Positions 26,607 through 35,333 of a stretch of DNA of 47,756 nucleotides are shown one piece after another. Source of the stretch: Oscillospiraceae bacterium (GTDB lineage: Bacteria; Bacillota; Clostridia; Oscillospirales; Ruminococcaceae); contig JAFWEV010000086.1 of the NCBI GenBank assembly GCA_017512745.1, positions 1 to 47,756 on the forward strand. Reading direction: 5' to 3'. The stretch's first letter is position 1; each line of letters opens with the position of its first letter. The notes under the pieces were generated by a model, which saw nothing but the letters and a program-made list of their open reading frames with translations, had not been told where the DNA came from and searched no databases. Made by a program: the position numbers and the translations under genes.

Positions 26607-27914
26607 TTATTCTTTTATTCCGTTGATTATACCCACCATATTGCAGAACACTCTTGATCCCAGGCCGAGACATCTTTCATCTATATCAAAATGGTCGTGA
26701 TGATTCGGATAAGCGGAGTTGGACGCGATCATGAAGAATGTCGCCTTTCCTCCGTGCTCCTGCACTTTGTGCATAAGCGTCGTGAAATCTTCCGAGCCGC
26801 CTCCCTTTCCGGTGCCTGCAGGAATTATGCTTATGACTCCGTCTGTCATTTTTGCGGCTTCTTCCGTGATCTTATTCAGTTCTTCATCACAGGTAGCGCC
26901 TGAGGCCTTGCCCACTATCTTATAGTTAAATGCGCAGTCGTACATTTTCGCCGCACCTTCAGCAACCTCCAGAAGTCTCTTCGCCATATAGTCACACGCT
27001 TCCTGCGTCTCGCCCCTTACCTCGCATTTCATATCTGCGACGCTTGGTATGACATTTCTGCCGGTTCCGGCATTGAGCGTTCCGACGTTGACTCTTGTGA
27101 AGCCCTTTGATGTTCTGGATATGGCCATTATATTTATGGCCGCATTCGCTGCAGCAAGAAGCGCATTATGTCCGACCTCCGGGCTGGCTCCCGCATGTCC
27201 CGGGACACCGTCGAAATGAAGATCAAATTTCTGGCTGATCGCAAATCCCGATGCGCCGGTCACTATGACCCCCATCGGCTTGCCTCCGACATGGCCTGCA
27301 AAGATATAATCCACATCTTCAAAGAGGCCGGAATCCGCCATGGAATTTCCCCCGCGCAGGCCCTCTTCTCCGGGCTGGAATACAAGAAGTATGGTCCCGC
27401 ACAGTTTATCCAGATTCTGCTTCAGGATATATGCTACTCCGATACCGATCGCATTGTGGGCGTCATGTCCGCAGCCGTGGAAAAGATTCGGATGTTTTGA
27501 TGCAAAACCCTCTTTGTTCGGAATATGTTCGGGATCCTGTGTCTCAATGGCATCAATGCAGTCTATGTCAAATCTGAGCGCAGTCTTGGGGCCCGGTCTT
27601 CCCGTTTCGAGAATACCTATGACGCCCGTGTAACCGCCCTTCATCTTCTCGACACGCCCGGGATCCGCTCCCTCTTCCACCGCGCGCTTATAGCACATTT
27701 CAAGATACTCTTCACCGGGAAGTCCGTAGCGTTCACCCTTTGTATGGACATCTTTTCCGTACAAATACGGGATACCGAACTCCTCGAGTTTATCTATTAT
27801 AAGCGATGTTGTCCTGAACTCGGTCCATGCATTTTCCGGATACATATGGATCGTTCTTCTGTGTTCAGTCTGGATCTGCTGAAGTTTTTCAAGATCAATA
27901 TTGCTGAAATCCAC
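26607..27914 (-). CDS. M20 family metallopeptidase/amidohydrolase
   Basis: This 435-residue enzyme is of the M20D type (hippurate hydrolase, AbgB and IAA-amino acid hydrolase relatives), which removes an acyl or aryl group from an amino acid. HGCGHDAH at residues 146-153 supplies metal ligands including Cys148, Glu183-184 is the catalytic pair in FQPGEEG, and NHHDHFDID lies near the C-terminus. An insertion around residues 55-95 is longer than in most relatives. The start is GTG, with AAGGAG eight bases before it. Confidence 0.9.
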   Translation of the reverse strand: MDFSNIDLEKLQQIQTEHRRTIHMYPENAWTEFRTTSLIIDKLEEFGIPYLYGKDVHTKGERYGLPGEEYLEMCYKRAVEEGADPGRVEKMKGGYTGVIGILETGRPGPKTALRFDIDCIDAIETQDPEHIPNKEGFASKHPNLFHGCGHDAHNAIGIGVAYILKQNLDKLCGTILLVFQPGEEGLRGGNSMADSGLFEDVDYIFAGHVGGKPMGVIVTGASGFAISQKFDLHFDGVPGHAGASPEVGHNALLAAANAAINIMAISRTSKGFTRVNVGTLNAGTGRNVIPSVADMKCEVRGETQEACDYMAKRLLEVAEGAAKMYDCAFNYKIVGKASGATCDEELNKITEEAAKMTDGVISIIPAGTGKGGGSEDFTTLMHKVQEHGGKATFFMIASNSAYPNHHDHFDIDERCLGLGSRVFCNMVGIINGIKE

Positions 27915-27938
27915 CGATTTATCTCCTTATCGCAATTA

Positions 27939-28439
27939 TCAGATATATTTCTCCCAGAACTCATCCAGGACAGGCCCGTCCCTCAGGCCTTTGACTTCCG
28001 TCGTCTTCACAAGATTGAATCTTCTCTTGATGAAAAATGAGATCGCAGCGCGCAGTGTGCTCGGCATATTCAGAACGATCCTGTCATAATTCCAGTTTTT
28101 TGCGCTTCCGAGTGCCACATCAGTGAGATGTCTGCCTATACCGCGTCTTCTCATTCCTTTTGGCACAGCCAGGAAAGCTATTCTTCCCGTACCGGGCTCA
28201 AAAGTCTTCCTGAGAGCTATCATACCGGTGATCTCGCCCTCTATCTCTGCTACCCAGAGCTTCTCATAACTCTTATCCGACGTTTCAACAAATTCATGCA
28301 GATCCCTTATGATATCGTCTGCATATTCCGGGTAGAATCCGTATTCGTCCCGGTATATCTTTATGATCAGTTCATCGAGATACTCAAGATCATTTTCTCT
28401 GTACGGACGGATCGTTAATTCAGCCATTCCTGCACTCAT
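27939..28439 (-). CDS. GNAT family N-acetyltransferase
   Basis: This 166-residue acetyltransferase transfers acetyl from acetyl-CoA to an unknown amine. The pyrophosphate-binding loop is KGMRRRGIGRHL, and the FFIKRRFNLVKT segment is the usual C-terminal strand. Start choice is uncertain: the ATG at 28439 sits too close to AAGAAGG, and the ATG at 28427 (MAELTIRP) is a fair alternative. It may be co-transcribed with the M20 peptidase 24 bp downstream. Confidence 0.88.
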   Translation of the reverse strand: MSAGMAELTIRPYRENDLEYLDELIIKIYRDEYGFYPEYADDIIRDLHEFVETSDKSYEKLWVAEIEGEITGMIALRKTFEPGTGRIAFLAVPKGMRRRGIGRHLTDVALGSAKNWNYDRIVLNMPSTLRAAISFFIKRRFNLVKTTEVKGLRDGPVLDEFWEKYI

Positions 28440-28466
28440 CCCTTCTTCACTTATTTCATATATATA

Positions 28467-28495
28467 ATATTATTATCAGCCATTTTTGTTTTCAA
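28467..28495 (-). promoter_or_regulatory. Promoter of the GNAT/M20 unit
   Basis: On the minus strand TTGAAA (28490-28495), a 17-bp spacer and TAATAT (28467-28472). Confidence 0.6.
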
Positions 28496-28512
28496 GACGT
28501 TAATCGTTAACG

Positions 28513-28537
28513 AAAAAAGGAGCCGAAATCGGCTCCT
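28513..28537 (-). terminator. Rho-independent terminator after lipid kinase gene
   Basis: On the minus strand AGGAGCCGA pairs with TCGGCTCCT (28529-28537 with 28518-28526), followed by six T residues, just past the TAA at 28543. Confidence 0.92.
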
Positions 28538-28542
28538 ATAGC

Positions 28543-29451
28543 TTAGTATTCGGGAACGGCAAATCTCACCGCGCCCTTAAGATTCTTTATTCTGAATTCA
28601 GTATCCTTGATTATTTCTCCATCCATTCCGAGATCGATGGGGGATGACGCCTTTATTATGATCTCCTCCGCCTGTCTGTACTGCATATACTTATAATATC
28701 TCGGATCATCGAGGTGTCTTCCCTTCATGAATCCCCCCGCAAGAGCGGCAAATATGCCGAGCCCAACAGCCCTGAATACACAGCACTCGAGCAGTCCGTC
28801 GTCATTTTTGGATCTCGGAGCGCACAGGAACGTACTTCCGACACTTATACCGTTGGAAAAAGTTCCGAGTATCAGTTCATCATTGGGATTCAGCGCTTCG
28901 CCGTTGCAGTAGACGGTACATTTCGTTTTCATGCCGGTGAACAGCGCGGCTCCCGTGCCGAGAATATATGCTGCCTTCGGTCTGATGAACGGCTTTCTCT
29001 TGAAACTCAGCATCTTCTGGCACACAGCCGTGCTGAGTCCGACATCGACTTCATTTATGGCATAGACGATATCATTCACGGAAATTACATCTATCGGTAC
29101 TTCCCCGGCTGAGATCAGTTTTTCAATGTCAAGAAACCGCTCTTTTCCGCCATAGTATTTGACATAATCGTTTCCGCTGCCGCAGGGATATACTGCAAGA
29201 GATGCATTATCGTATCCGATCATGCCGTTCAGGACTTCATTGAGCGTTCCGTCACCGCCGCAGGCATAAAATCTGAGCCTTTCATCCTTATGGCTCTCAC
29301 AGAAAGCGCGCACGAAAGATATCGCCTCCTTCGGAGCCTGTGTCAAATGTGTAATGCAGTCTGCATCTTTTCTTTCCTCGAGATAGCTCAGCAGTTTGCT
29401 AACGGAACCCTTGACACCCGCTGACGGGTTGATTATGAAAATATGTTTCAA
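28543..29451 (-). CDS. Diacylglycerol/lipid kinase family protein
   Basis: This 302-residue protein of the DAGK catalytic family (YegS/DgkB type) phosphorylates a lipid using ATP. The nucleotide loop is GGDGTLNE with Gly65-Thr69, PCGSGNDYVK follows, and a late MDGE motif near residue 275 supplies a catalytic acid. The start is TTG at 29449-29451 with GGAGG eight bases upstream. It is the last gene of the VanZ, unknown protein, kinase run and ends at a strong terminator. Confidence 0.88.
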   Translation of the reverse strand: MKHIFIINPSAGVKGSVSKLLSYLEERKDADCITHLTQAPKEAISFVRAFCESHKDERLRFYACGGDGTLNEVLNGMIGYDNASLAVYPCGSGNDYVKYYGGKERFLDIEKLISAGEVPIDVISVNDIVYAINEVDVGLSTAVCQKMLSFKRKPFIRPKAAYILGTGAALFTGMKTKCTVYCNGEALNPNDELILGTFSNGISVGSTFLCAPRSKNDDGLLECCVFRAVGLGIFAALAGGFMKGRHLDDPRYYKYMQYRQAEEIIIKASSPIDLGMDGEIIKDTEFRIKNLKGAVRFAVPEY

Positions 29452-29472
29452 AACCGGATCCTCCGTTTATCT

Positions 29473-30300
29473 CTATTCTGCAAAGAGTCTCGACGCCAGA
29501 GCCCTGCATCTGTCACATCCGGAGAATTTTGCTTCGTCGGAGTTGCACAGCGGCATCACAGCGTCCGGTCCTCCCTGAAGGATCATTGCCATTATCGGAT
29601 TGGAATAAGGGTCGTATTCTTCAAGAATATCGAGAAGATCTCTTTCGAGAGCATTGCCTATCGGAAATCCGCACACTCTGACCTCGCCGTCAGCGCCTAT
29701 CATCAGTGTTCTCACATCATTGAGCGCATTTCCGAATACTGCTGCGGCACAACCGGACAACCCTTTTTCGGGTACTGCTTCTTTCTGTTCGGAATACTCT
29801 ATTACAGGTATGTTCTCCGCAAGTTCGTCAAGAAGTTCCGGAGATCTGCATCCCTCCGCGAGAACAACTTCAGTGCAGGCGAAGTTCAGTATCTCAGCTG
29901 CCTTTTTACTGTCGGATATAGTACCGTCTGTCAGCACCGCTCTGTTCTCTATGTTGTAAACGGCAGCAGTTCCGAGTATGGTATTTACCTCTTCAGTCTT
30001 TGCGAGAATATCCTCGCCGGCTGCGGATATCATTCCGACTCTTCTGACTCTCAGGAGTGTGGCGATCGAGTCAGATAGTCTTCTGTAATCACCGGTCGCA
30101 GATGCGGAGGTTTTGTATCTCGTACCGAGATATGCAGGAGCAACAGCACCGATCTGCACATCTATCCTCTCGAGATTCTTCACCATCGGATTATTGATGA
30201 GCGGAACCGCGGAACCGGGGACTCCGTTGGGCATCTCCCTTTCCTCCAGCTCCACGGTTTCAGTTTTCGATGTTTTTTTCTTCTTCATCCAGTCGAACAT
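29473..30300 (-). CDS. Unknown protein with SPASM-like cysteine-rich C-terminus
   Basis: I do not recognise the family with confidence. The protein has 275 residues and a basic N-terminus (MKKKKTSK). Cysteines are clustered in the C-terminal third: VRVCGFPIGNALERDLLDIL, then PLC and SGCDRCRALASRL. This spacing resembles the SPASM/twitch iron-sulfur domain of radical SAM enzymes, but no CxxxCxxC radical SAM core is present. It overlaps the VanZ gene by 41 bp. The stop is TAG, followed two codons later by TAA. Confidence 0.75.
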   Translation of the reverse strand: MFDWMKKKKTSKTETVELEEREMPNGVPGSAVPLINNPMVKNLERIDVQIGAVAPAYLGTRYKTSASATGDYRRLSDSIATLLRVRRVGMISAAGEDILAKTEEVNTILGTAAVYNIENRAVLTDGTISDSKKAAEILNFACTEVVLAEGCRSPELLDELAENIPVIEYSEQKEAVPEKGLSGCAAAVFGNALNDVRTLMIGADGEVRVCGFPIGNALERDLLDILEEYDPYSNPIMAMILQGGPDAVMPLCNSDEAKFSGCDRCRALASRLFAE

Positions 30301-30838
30301 CCGTTTCGGCCTCTTTTCTTTGTTTCTTCAGATACAGATAATAGATCGCGCGTTCTATGATTCCCCCGAGCAAACAGCCGAGAGTATTGAGGATTATGTC
30401 ATCGATCTCGGTCACTCCCGTACCGAATACATACTGTGAAAGTTCGATCCCGAGCGACAGGAAAAAGCCCCACAGCGTCACCACGGCCAGCCCGACATTC
30501 TTTTCATACCAGGCGATAAAGAATCCGAAAGGCATAAACACCACAATATTCCCGAGCGCCAGGTATATGAACACTCCCATATCATTGTTTGCTATTCTTA
30601 TGAGATCCGAAAAAGGCACAAGGTTAAGGGACCCGTTTGAAAAAACATCCGAGTCTACAAATCCGTTCCTGAATACCGTCATTCTGAGCAGCATGAGCAG
30701 ATATACAAGAAACACCACATTCATCAGCCATTTGATGGTTTTTTTAGTGTCGCTGTTCAATATGTCTCTTTCTCTGTATCGCCACGCGATTTTCTGTATC
30801 AGACAGTATAATATGTCTGCATTGTCATCACGTATCAT
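30260..30838 (-). CDS. VanZ family membrane protein
   Basis: This 192-residue integral membrane protein has the VanZ pattern: NIVVFMPFGFF, GIELSQYVFG and TEIDDIILNTLG. VanZ-like proteins are linked to glycopeptide (teicoplanin) resistance in some hosts, but most are of unknown function. The ATG at 30838 has no ribosome binding site; a TTG at 30760 with AGAAAGAG upstream may be the true start. The C-terminus is highly charged and overlaps the next gene. Confidence 0.85.
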   Translation of the reverse strand: MIRDDNADILYCLIQKIAWRYRERDILNSDTKKTIKWLMNVVFLVYLLMLLRMTVFRNGFVDSDVFSNGSLNLVPFSDLIRIANNDMGVFIYLALGNIVVFMPFGFFIAWYEKNVGLAVVTLWGFFLSLGIELSQYVFGTGVTEIDDIILNTLGCLLGGIIERAIYYLYLKKQRKEAETDVRLDEEEKNIEN

Positions 30839-31013
30839 AGCACATTTTGGGGATTATCCATAATTTTAGATACTGTTTGACCGCCAGATTCTTGATTCCA
30901 GCCCGAAAAACACCCAAATCCCGGCACAAATACAAAAATCCCGCCGTATTGACACTGATTTCTTTTCTAGTCAAAATAGTATTTACCTAATCTAACCGTA
31001 AAGGATCCGGCCA

Positions 31014-32285
31014 ATGAAAATTATTGCGATCATCCTATTCATTGCAACATATGTCCTCATAATTGCATTGCCTAAATACAGGCCGCATATAGCGCTCGCC
31101 TCCGCTGCACTGTTTGTTATATCCGGCATCCTGCCTTTGGGTTCCGTATTCACCGCCATTAACTGGAACGCACTTATGATGATCACCGGCACAATGGTGG
31201 TCGTGGATTTCTTTATCGGTTCCAGGATGCCCATGCGCATAGCGGACATTCTGCTTTCCAAATCCCCCAATGTCATGTGGGTTACAATCTATCTCTCGAT
31301 CTTCGCCGGAATCGTCTCCGCATTTATCGACAATGTTGCAACTGTCCTGATGATCGCACCGGTAGGCCTCGCGCTATGCAAAAAGCTGGATATTTCACCT
31401 GTCCCTGTACTGATCTCCATATCCGTTTCTTCGAACCTTCAGGGTGCGTCAACACTTGTCGGCGACACTACTTCGATAATGCTTGCCGCCTATGCCGACA
31501 TGGACTTCAACTCTTTCTTCTGGATGGAGGGCAGGCCGGGTATGTTTTTTGCCGTAGAGCTTGGAGCCCTCGGAACCGTCATCGTAATGCTCATCCTGTT
31601 CAGAAAACTCAAGCAGAAAGTCGAAGCCGGAGATATTCTTGAAATAAATGATAAGATACCTGCTCTGATGCTTGTATTTCTTGTCGCGGCTCTTATCGGA
31701 GCTTCATTTATAAAAAACAAGCCTTCGATAACAAACGGTTTGATCTGCATCGCGATAGCATTGATCAGCATTGCATACGACTATATCCGATATCATGGTC
31801 CCAAACACTCAAAGAGAGCGGTAAAGTCTATAGATCTGGATACAATTCTTCTGCTCACAGGACTGTTTGTTGTAGTTGCGGGCATCTCTGAGGCAGGCAT
31901 CATAGAGGACATATCAGAATTTCTCATCCGCTTCGGCAAAGGCAATGTCTTTCTTCTCTACAGTCTGTTTGTGTGGGTATCCGTTGTGGCGTCCGCATTT
32001 ATCGATAATATTCCGTACGTTGCTACAATGCTCCCTATCGTCGCCGCAATATCCGCGAATCTCGGTGTTGAGCCGTATGTTCTGTACTTCGGACTGCTGA
32101 GCGGCGCCACCCTCGGCGGAAATCTCACACCGATAGGTGCATCAGCAAATATCACGACAATAAGGATACTGGAAAAGAACGGTTACAAAGTCTCATTCAA
32201 TGACTTTGCAAGAATCGGTATTCCGTTTACCCTCACTGCCGTGACGATCAGTTATATATTCGTATGGCTTGTCTGGCACCCGTAA
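31014..32285 (+). CDS. ArsB/NhaD/CitM-type anion transporter
   Basis: This 423-residue membrane protein has two similar halves, as in the ion transporter (IT) superfamily. The repeated signatures are SAFIDNVATVLM and SAFIDNIPYVATM, each followed by a GA(S)T/GGNLTPIGASANI segment. Known members carry arsenite, citrate, sulfate or dicarboxylates, or exchange Na+/H+; the substrate here cannot be named. AAGGA lies eight bases before the ATG, and a perfect TTGACA lies further upstream. The stop directly abuts the stop of the next, convergent gene. Confidence 0.87.
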   Translation: MKIIAIILFIATYVLIIALPKYRPHIALASAALFVISGILPLGSVFTAINWNALMMITGTMVVVDFFIGSRMPMRIADILLSKSPNVMWVTIYLSIFAGIVSAFIDNVATVLMIAPVGLALCKKLDISPVPVLISISVSSNLQGASTLVGDTTSIMLAAYADMDFNSFFWMEGRPGMFFAVELGALGTVIVMLILFRKLKQKVEAGDILEINDKIPALMLVFLVAALIGASFIKNKPSITNGLICIAIALISIAYDYIRYHGPKHSKRAVKSIDLDTILLLTGLFVVVAGISEAGIIEDISEFLIRFGKGNVFLLYSLFVWVSVVASAFIDNIPYVATMLPIVAAISANLGVEPYVLYFGLLSGATLGGNLTPIGASANITTIRILEKNGYKVSFNDFARIGIPFTLTAVTISYIFVWLVWHP

Positions 32286-33194
32286 TCAGGCGTCATACAG
32301 TCCCAGCACTGCAATACCAATAACAGCTATCCCTATCATTATGTAATGTTTAAGGGATAGTTTTTCTTTTAGGAATATCCTGCTCCAGAGCACTGAAGCA
32401 ACACAGTAGCACGAGATTATCGGGGCAGAGAACATCACATGCTCGGTGTCCGCAAGCGCATAAATGTATGCAAACTGTCCCGCTGTCTCAAAGACGGCAC
32501 CTATATATTTCGGAGCCTCCATTTTCGGCACAAGTCTGTCCTTCTTGATGATCACAACATAGATAAAGCATATGATGCCGCAGAGAAGGAATGTCAGCTC
32601 ATATGCGGCATTTGCGGAGTCCTCATCGAGTCTCGTAAGAACCAGGGAATCCGCAAAAGTTCCAAGAGCATCGAGAAGACAGTAGATGACGGGGAGCGCA
32701 ATAGCGAGAGCTGATTTTGCATATCTGAAGTTTGCTATATCCTGTCTTGCTTTTCTCAGATCCTCATCTTCATGGGCCTCCACGATACCGAGTCCCACAA
32801 CTCCGACTATGACACACGCTACAGCAGCCAGTTGTGCGCCGTTGACCTCACCCAAGCCGCCTGTGATGATGGCAAGTATCGCAACTATTGCCCCTGATGT
32901 ATTGCATATAGGGGATGAAATTGAGAGCTCGATGTATCTCAGGCCTACATAGCCTATCGTCATGGAAAGGATATACAGTGCGGAAACGGGAAGATAAGTC
33001 AGAAATACGTTCCACGTAACAACAGCATTGCCGGCTATTATCTCATATGCTGCATGTATCCCCATCACAACTCCGACGGCAATGACCATCTTGAGATGAG
33101 CATATCTGTCAGATCCGTCCCTGCATCCGATCTTGGAAAACAAGTCTGAACCACTCCAGCAGATTAGAGCTATAAGTGAAAACCAGAACCACAT
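32286..33194 (-). CDS. EamA/DMT-superfamily transporter
   Basis: This 302-residue protein has ten hydrophobic helices in two EamA repeats. The C-terminal SRIFLKEKLSLKHYIMIG segment is typical. The middle loop (about residues 137-160) is charged. The substrate is unknown. It converges with the anion transporter with zero bases between the two stop codons, so no terminator separates them. Confidence 0.85.
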   Translation of the reverse strand: MWFWFSLIALICWSGSDLFSKIGCRDGSDRYAHLKMVIAVGVVMGIHAAYEIIAGNAVVTWNVFLTYLPVSALYILSMTIGYVGLRYIELSISSPICNTSGAIVAILAIITGGLGEVNGAQLAAVACVIVGVVGLGIVEAHEDEDLRKARQDIANFRYAKSALAIALPVIYCLLDALGTFADSLVLTRLDEDSANAAYELTFLLCGIICFIYVVIIKKDRLVPKMEAPKYIGAVFETAGQFAYIYALADTEHVMFSAPIISCYCVASVLWSRIFLKEKLSLKHYIMIGIAVIGIAVLGLYDA

Positions 33195-33216
33195 ATTATA
33201 CGTTTACCCGCCTCTT

Positions 33217-33244
33217 TTGTTTTGCAAACATTAATGATTATAAT
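33217..33244 (+). promoter_or_regulatory. Promoter of cca
   Basis: TTGTTT (33217-33222), a 16-bp spacer and a perfect TATAAT (33239-33244); AGAAAGGAG follows before the ATG. Confidence 0.7.
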
Positions 33245-33278
33245 GATAACAGGCGGATAATACAAGAAAGGAGTATCT

Positions 33279-34661
33279 ATGGACAGTCTTGACACTGCAA
33301 AAAAAATAGCGGCTCAGGTCCTGAAAGCCGGCGGAAAGACATATTTTGTCGGCGGTTATGTGAGAGACCTGATCATGGGCAGAAACAATGACGACATCGA
33401 CATAGAAGTCCATGGAATCGCTCCCGAGACGCTGGAAACCATCCTTGATTCAATGGGCGACCGTATTGAGATCGGCAAATCATTCGGTATCTATTCCCTT
33501 AAAGGATGCTCACTCGACATAGCCATGCCCAGGACTGAGACTGCTGTCGGTTCAGGCCACAGGGACTTCAGAGTATTGGTAGACCCTCATCTGGGTCCGG
33601 AAAAAGCAGCTGAGAGAAGAGATTTTACCATGAATGCCCTCATGCAGGACGTCATGACGGGTGAGATAACCGATCCGTTCGGAGGCATCCGGGATATAGA
33701 GAGAAGGATCATCAGGCACATCAATCCGGTGAAATTCGCCGAAGATCCTCTGCGGGTCATGCGGGCAGCGCAGTTCTCCGCAAGGCTCGGCTTTTCGGTA
33801 GCGCCGGAAACTCTGGATCTCATGTCTCGAATGGATCTCAAGACACTTGCAAAAGAGAGAGTATTCGACGAGCTCAGGAAAGCGCTCCTCCACGCAGACA
33901 GGCCTTCCGTTTTCTTTGAGATCCTCAGAAAATGCTCTCAGCTGGATTTCTGGTTTCCGGAACTTATCCCGCTGATCGACCTTCCGCAGGATCCTTCATT
34001 TCATCCCGAAGGGTCGGTATGGAACCATACGATGCTTGTTACGGACGAAGCCGCAAAACTCAGAGACAAGGCCGAAAATCCCCTGGGACTCATGCTATCG
34101 GCAGTGACTCACGATCTCGGAAAGGCGGTCACCACAGAGGAACGCGACGGACATATACATACTTATAACCACGACATAGAGGGCATTCCGATCGCCGAAA
34201 CATTCCTCAGGCGGCTTACCTCGGACAAAGCGCTGATCAGATATGTCCTCAGCATGGTCGAACTTCATATGAGGCCTAATCTCATGGCATCACAGCGTTC
34301 AGGTGTCAAAGCCATGAACAGATTGTTTGACAGTTCGGAGTCCCCCGGAGACCTTATACTGATGGCACGGGCTGACTGTCTTGGATGCGGGAGAGATCTC
34401 AGAGCATCGTTTGCGAGAAACAGTGCCTTTCTCGATGAGCACCTTAAGATATTCAGAGAAGTGATGGCCAAGCCCTATGTCACAGGTCAGGACCTTGTGG
34501 CCGCAGGAATAGAACCGGGGACGGACTTCAAAGAGATACTCGAATATGCCCACAAGCTCAGGCTTGCGGATATAGATAAAGGATCAGCATTAAAACAGAC
34601 AGTGGCTTATGCCCAGAAGCTGAGAAAAGATAACGGGAGTTGTAATCATGAAATTAGCTGA
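33279..34661 (+). CDS. cca: CCA tRNA nucleotidyltransferase with HD domain
   Basis: This enzyme adds or repairs the 3' CCA of tRNAs. The 460-residue protein has the head-domain GGYVRDLIMG at residues 25-34 and the catalytic DxD at Asp39/Asp41. ERRDFTMNAL is near 112-121, followed by RNA-binding helices, and an HD phosphohydrolase domain has THDLGKA around residues 277-283. The HD fusion is seen in many bacteria and may remove 2',3'-cyclic phosphates. Its end overlaps the next gene by 14 bp. Confidence 0.93.
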   Translation: MDSLDTAKKIAAQVLKAGGKTYFVGGYVRDLIMGRNNDDIDIEVHGIAPETLETILDSMGDRIEIGKSFGIYSLKGCSLDIAMPRTETAVGSGHRDFRVLVDPHLGPEKAAERRDFTMNALMQDVMTGEITDPFGGIRDIERRIIRHINPVKFAEDPLRVMRAAQFSARLGFSVAPETLDLMSRMDLKTLAKERVFDELRKALLHADRPSVFFEILRKCSQLDFWFPELIPLIDLPQDPSFHPEGSVWNHTMLVTDEAAKLRDKAENPLGLMLSAVTHDLGKAVTTEERDGHIHTYNHDIEGIPIAETFLRRLTSDKALIRYVLSMVELHMRPNLMASQRSGVKAMNRLFDSSESPGDLILMARADCLGCGRDLRASFARNSAFLDEHLKIFREVMAKPYVTGQDLVAAGIEPGTDFKEILEYAHKLRLADIDKGSALKQTVAYAQKLRKDNGSCNHEIS

Positions 34662-35097
34662 AGCATTACAGGAAAGAGCAGATCTTCAGAGAAAGATCGA
34701 AGAACTCGCAGTCAGGATAGAAGATAACGCCATCGTCCAGGAAGGCGAGAAAACCGTTGAAGACCCGAAAGAACTCATGAGAGAACTGGATGCATCCCTT
34801 GACAGACTTGAGGAGATCACAGCCAGAATAAATCTCGCCAATTGTTCAACAAAAGTCGGAGATCTGACCCTTACGGAACTCATTGCAAAGAAAGATAAAC
34901 TGCGCAAAAAAATAGAGCTTTACAGGAGGATCACTACAGCCGGCAGCCAGACCGTCACAAGAGCCACGCGCACCGAGATAAAGATACTCAGTGCCATAGA
35001 AGTGAAATCTCTTCAGAAAACTGCTGATGCCATCTCAAAAGAGCTCCGCGAAACAGACAATCTGATCCAGGCGACCAACTGGACACAGGAACTTTAA
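34648..35097 (+). CDS. DIP1984 family protein
   Basis: This 149-residue protein is almost wholly helical, with heptad-like repeats that suggest a coiled coil. MKLAEALQERADLQRKIEEL at the N-terminus matches the DIP1984 (septicolysin-like) family, whose function is not established. It starts inside the 3' end of cca with GGGAG upstream, so the two are translated from one transcript. Downstream lies the probable RNA gene, then a terminator. Confidence 0.82.
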   Translation: MKLAEALQERADLQRKIEELAVRIEDNAIVQEGEKTVEDPKELMRELDASLDRLEEITARINLANCSTKVGDLTLTELIAKKDKLRKKIELYRRITTAGSQTVTRATRTEIKILSAIEVKSLQKTADAISKELRETDNLIQATNWTQEL

Positions 35098-35109
35098 AAA
35101 TATAGTCGA

Positions 35110-35333
35110 AATCAAATTGGCAGGATCATAGGGCGAGTGCATCTCCGTGGCTGAGAATGAGTCCACAAAGGTATGGTGTCCGAGAGCAGGAAGGGGTCCG
35201 AATCCTCAGATAATTTATGCTCAAACATCGTACAAACGCATCAATGACAGTTTACTGTTACTACCGCGCACTGACTGTGATCAGGGTGGGAAAGGGGGAT
35301 CCCGGAAACCGTACGGTTTCCGGGATCTTTTTG
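35110..35333 (+). ncRNA. Probable structured non-coding RNA, raiA-like candidate
   Basis: This 220-bp stretch has no good reading frame but ends at a perfect terminator pointing in the plus direction, while the next gene runs the other way. It contains blocks that look like conserved RNA: GGCAGGATCATAGGG, a GTGGCT/AG-CCAC hairpin near 35147-35166, and purine-rich GAGAGCAGGAAGGGG. A TGACAG/CTGTTA hairpin is also present. The overall look recalls the raiA RNA of Clostridia, but I cannot test that. The start is approximate. It could also be the 3' UTR of the DIP1984 transcript. Confidence 0.55.
35298..35333 (+). terminator. Rho-independent terminator of the ncRNA
   Basis: A perfect 13-bp stem, GATCCCGGAAACC (35298-35310) with its complement (35315-35327), has a GTAC loop and five T residues. 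Confidence 0.95.

Noticed and set aside
30260..30838. Glycopeptide resistance locus, from VanZ
   Set aside because: No vanA, vanH, vanX or regulator genes are nearby; VanZ-like proteins are widespread without such a role.
35147..35165. TPP riboswitch, from the CTGAGAA block
   Set aside because: The other conserved parts of the thi-box are missing and no plus-strand gene follows.
35185..35215. tRNA, from the GGGTCCGAATCC T-loop look
   Set aside because: No acceptor stem, D arm or anticodon arm can be placed around it.
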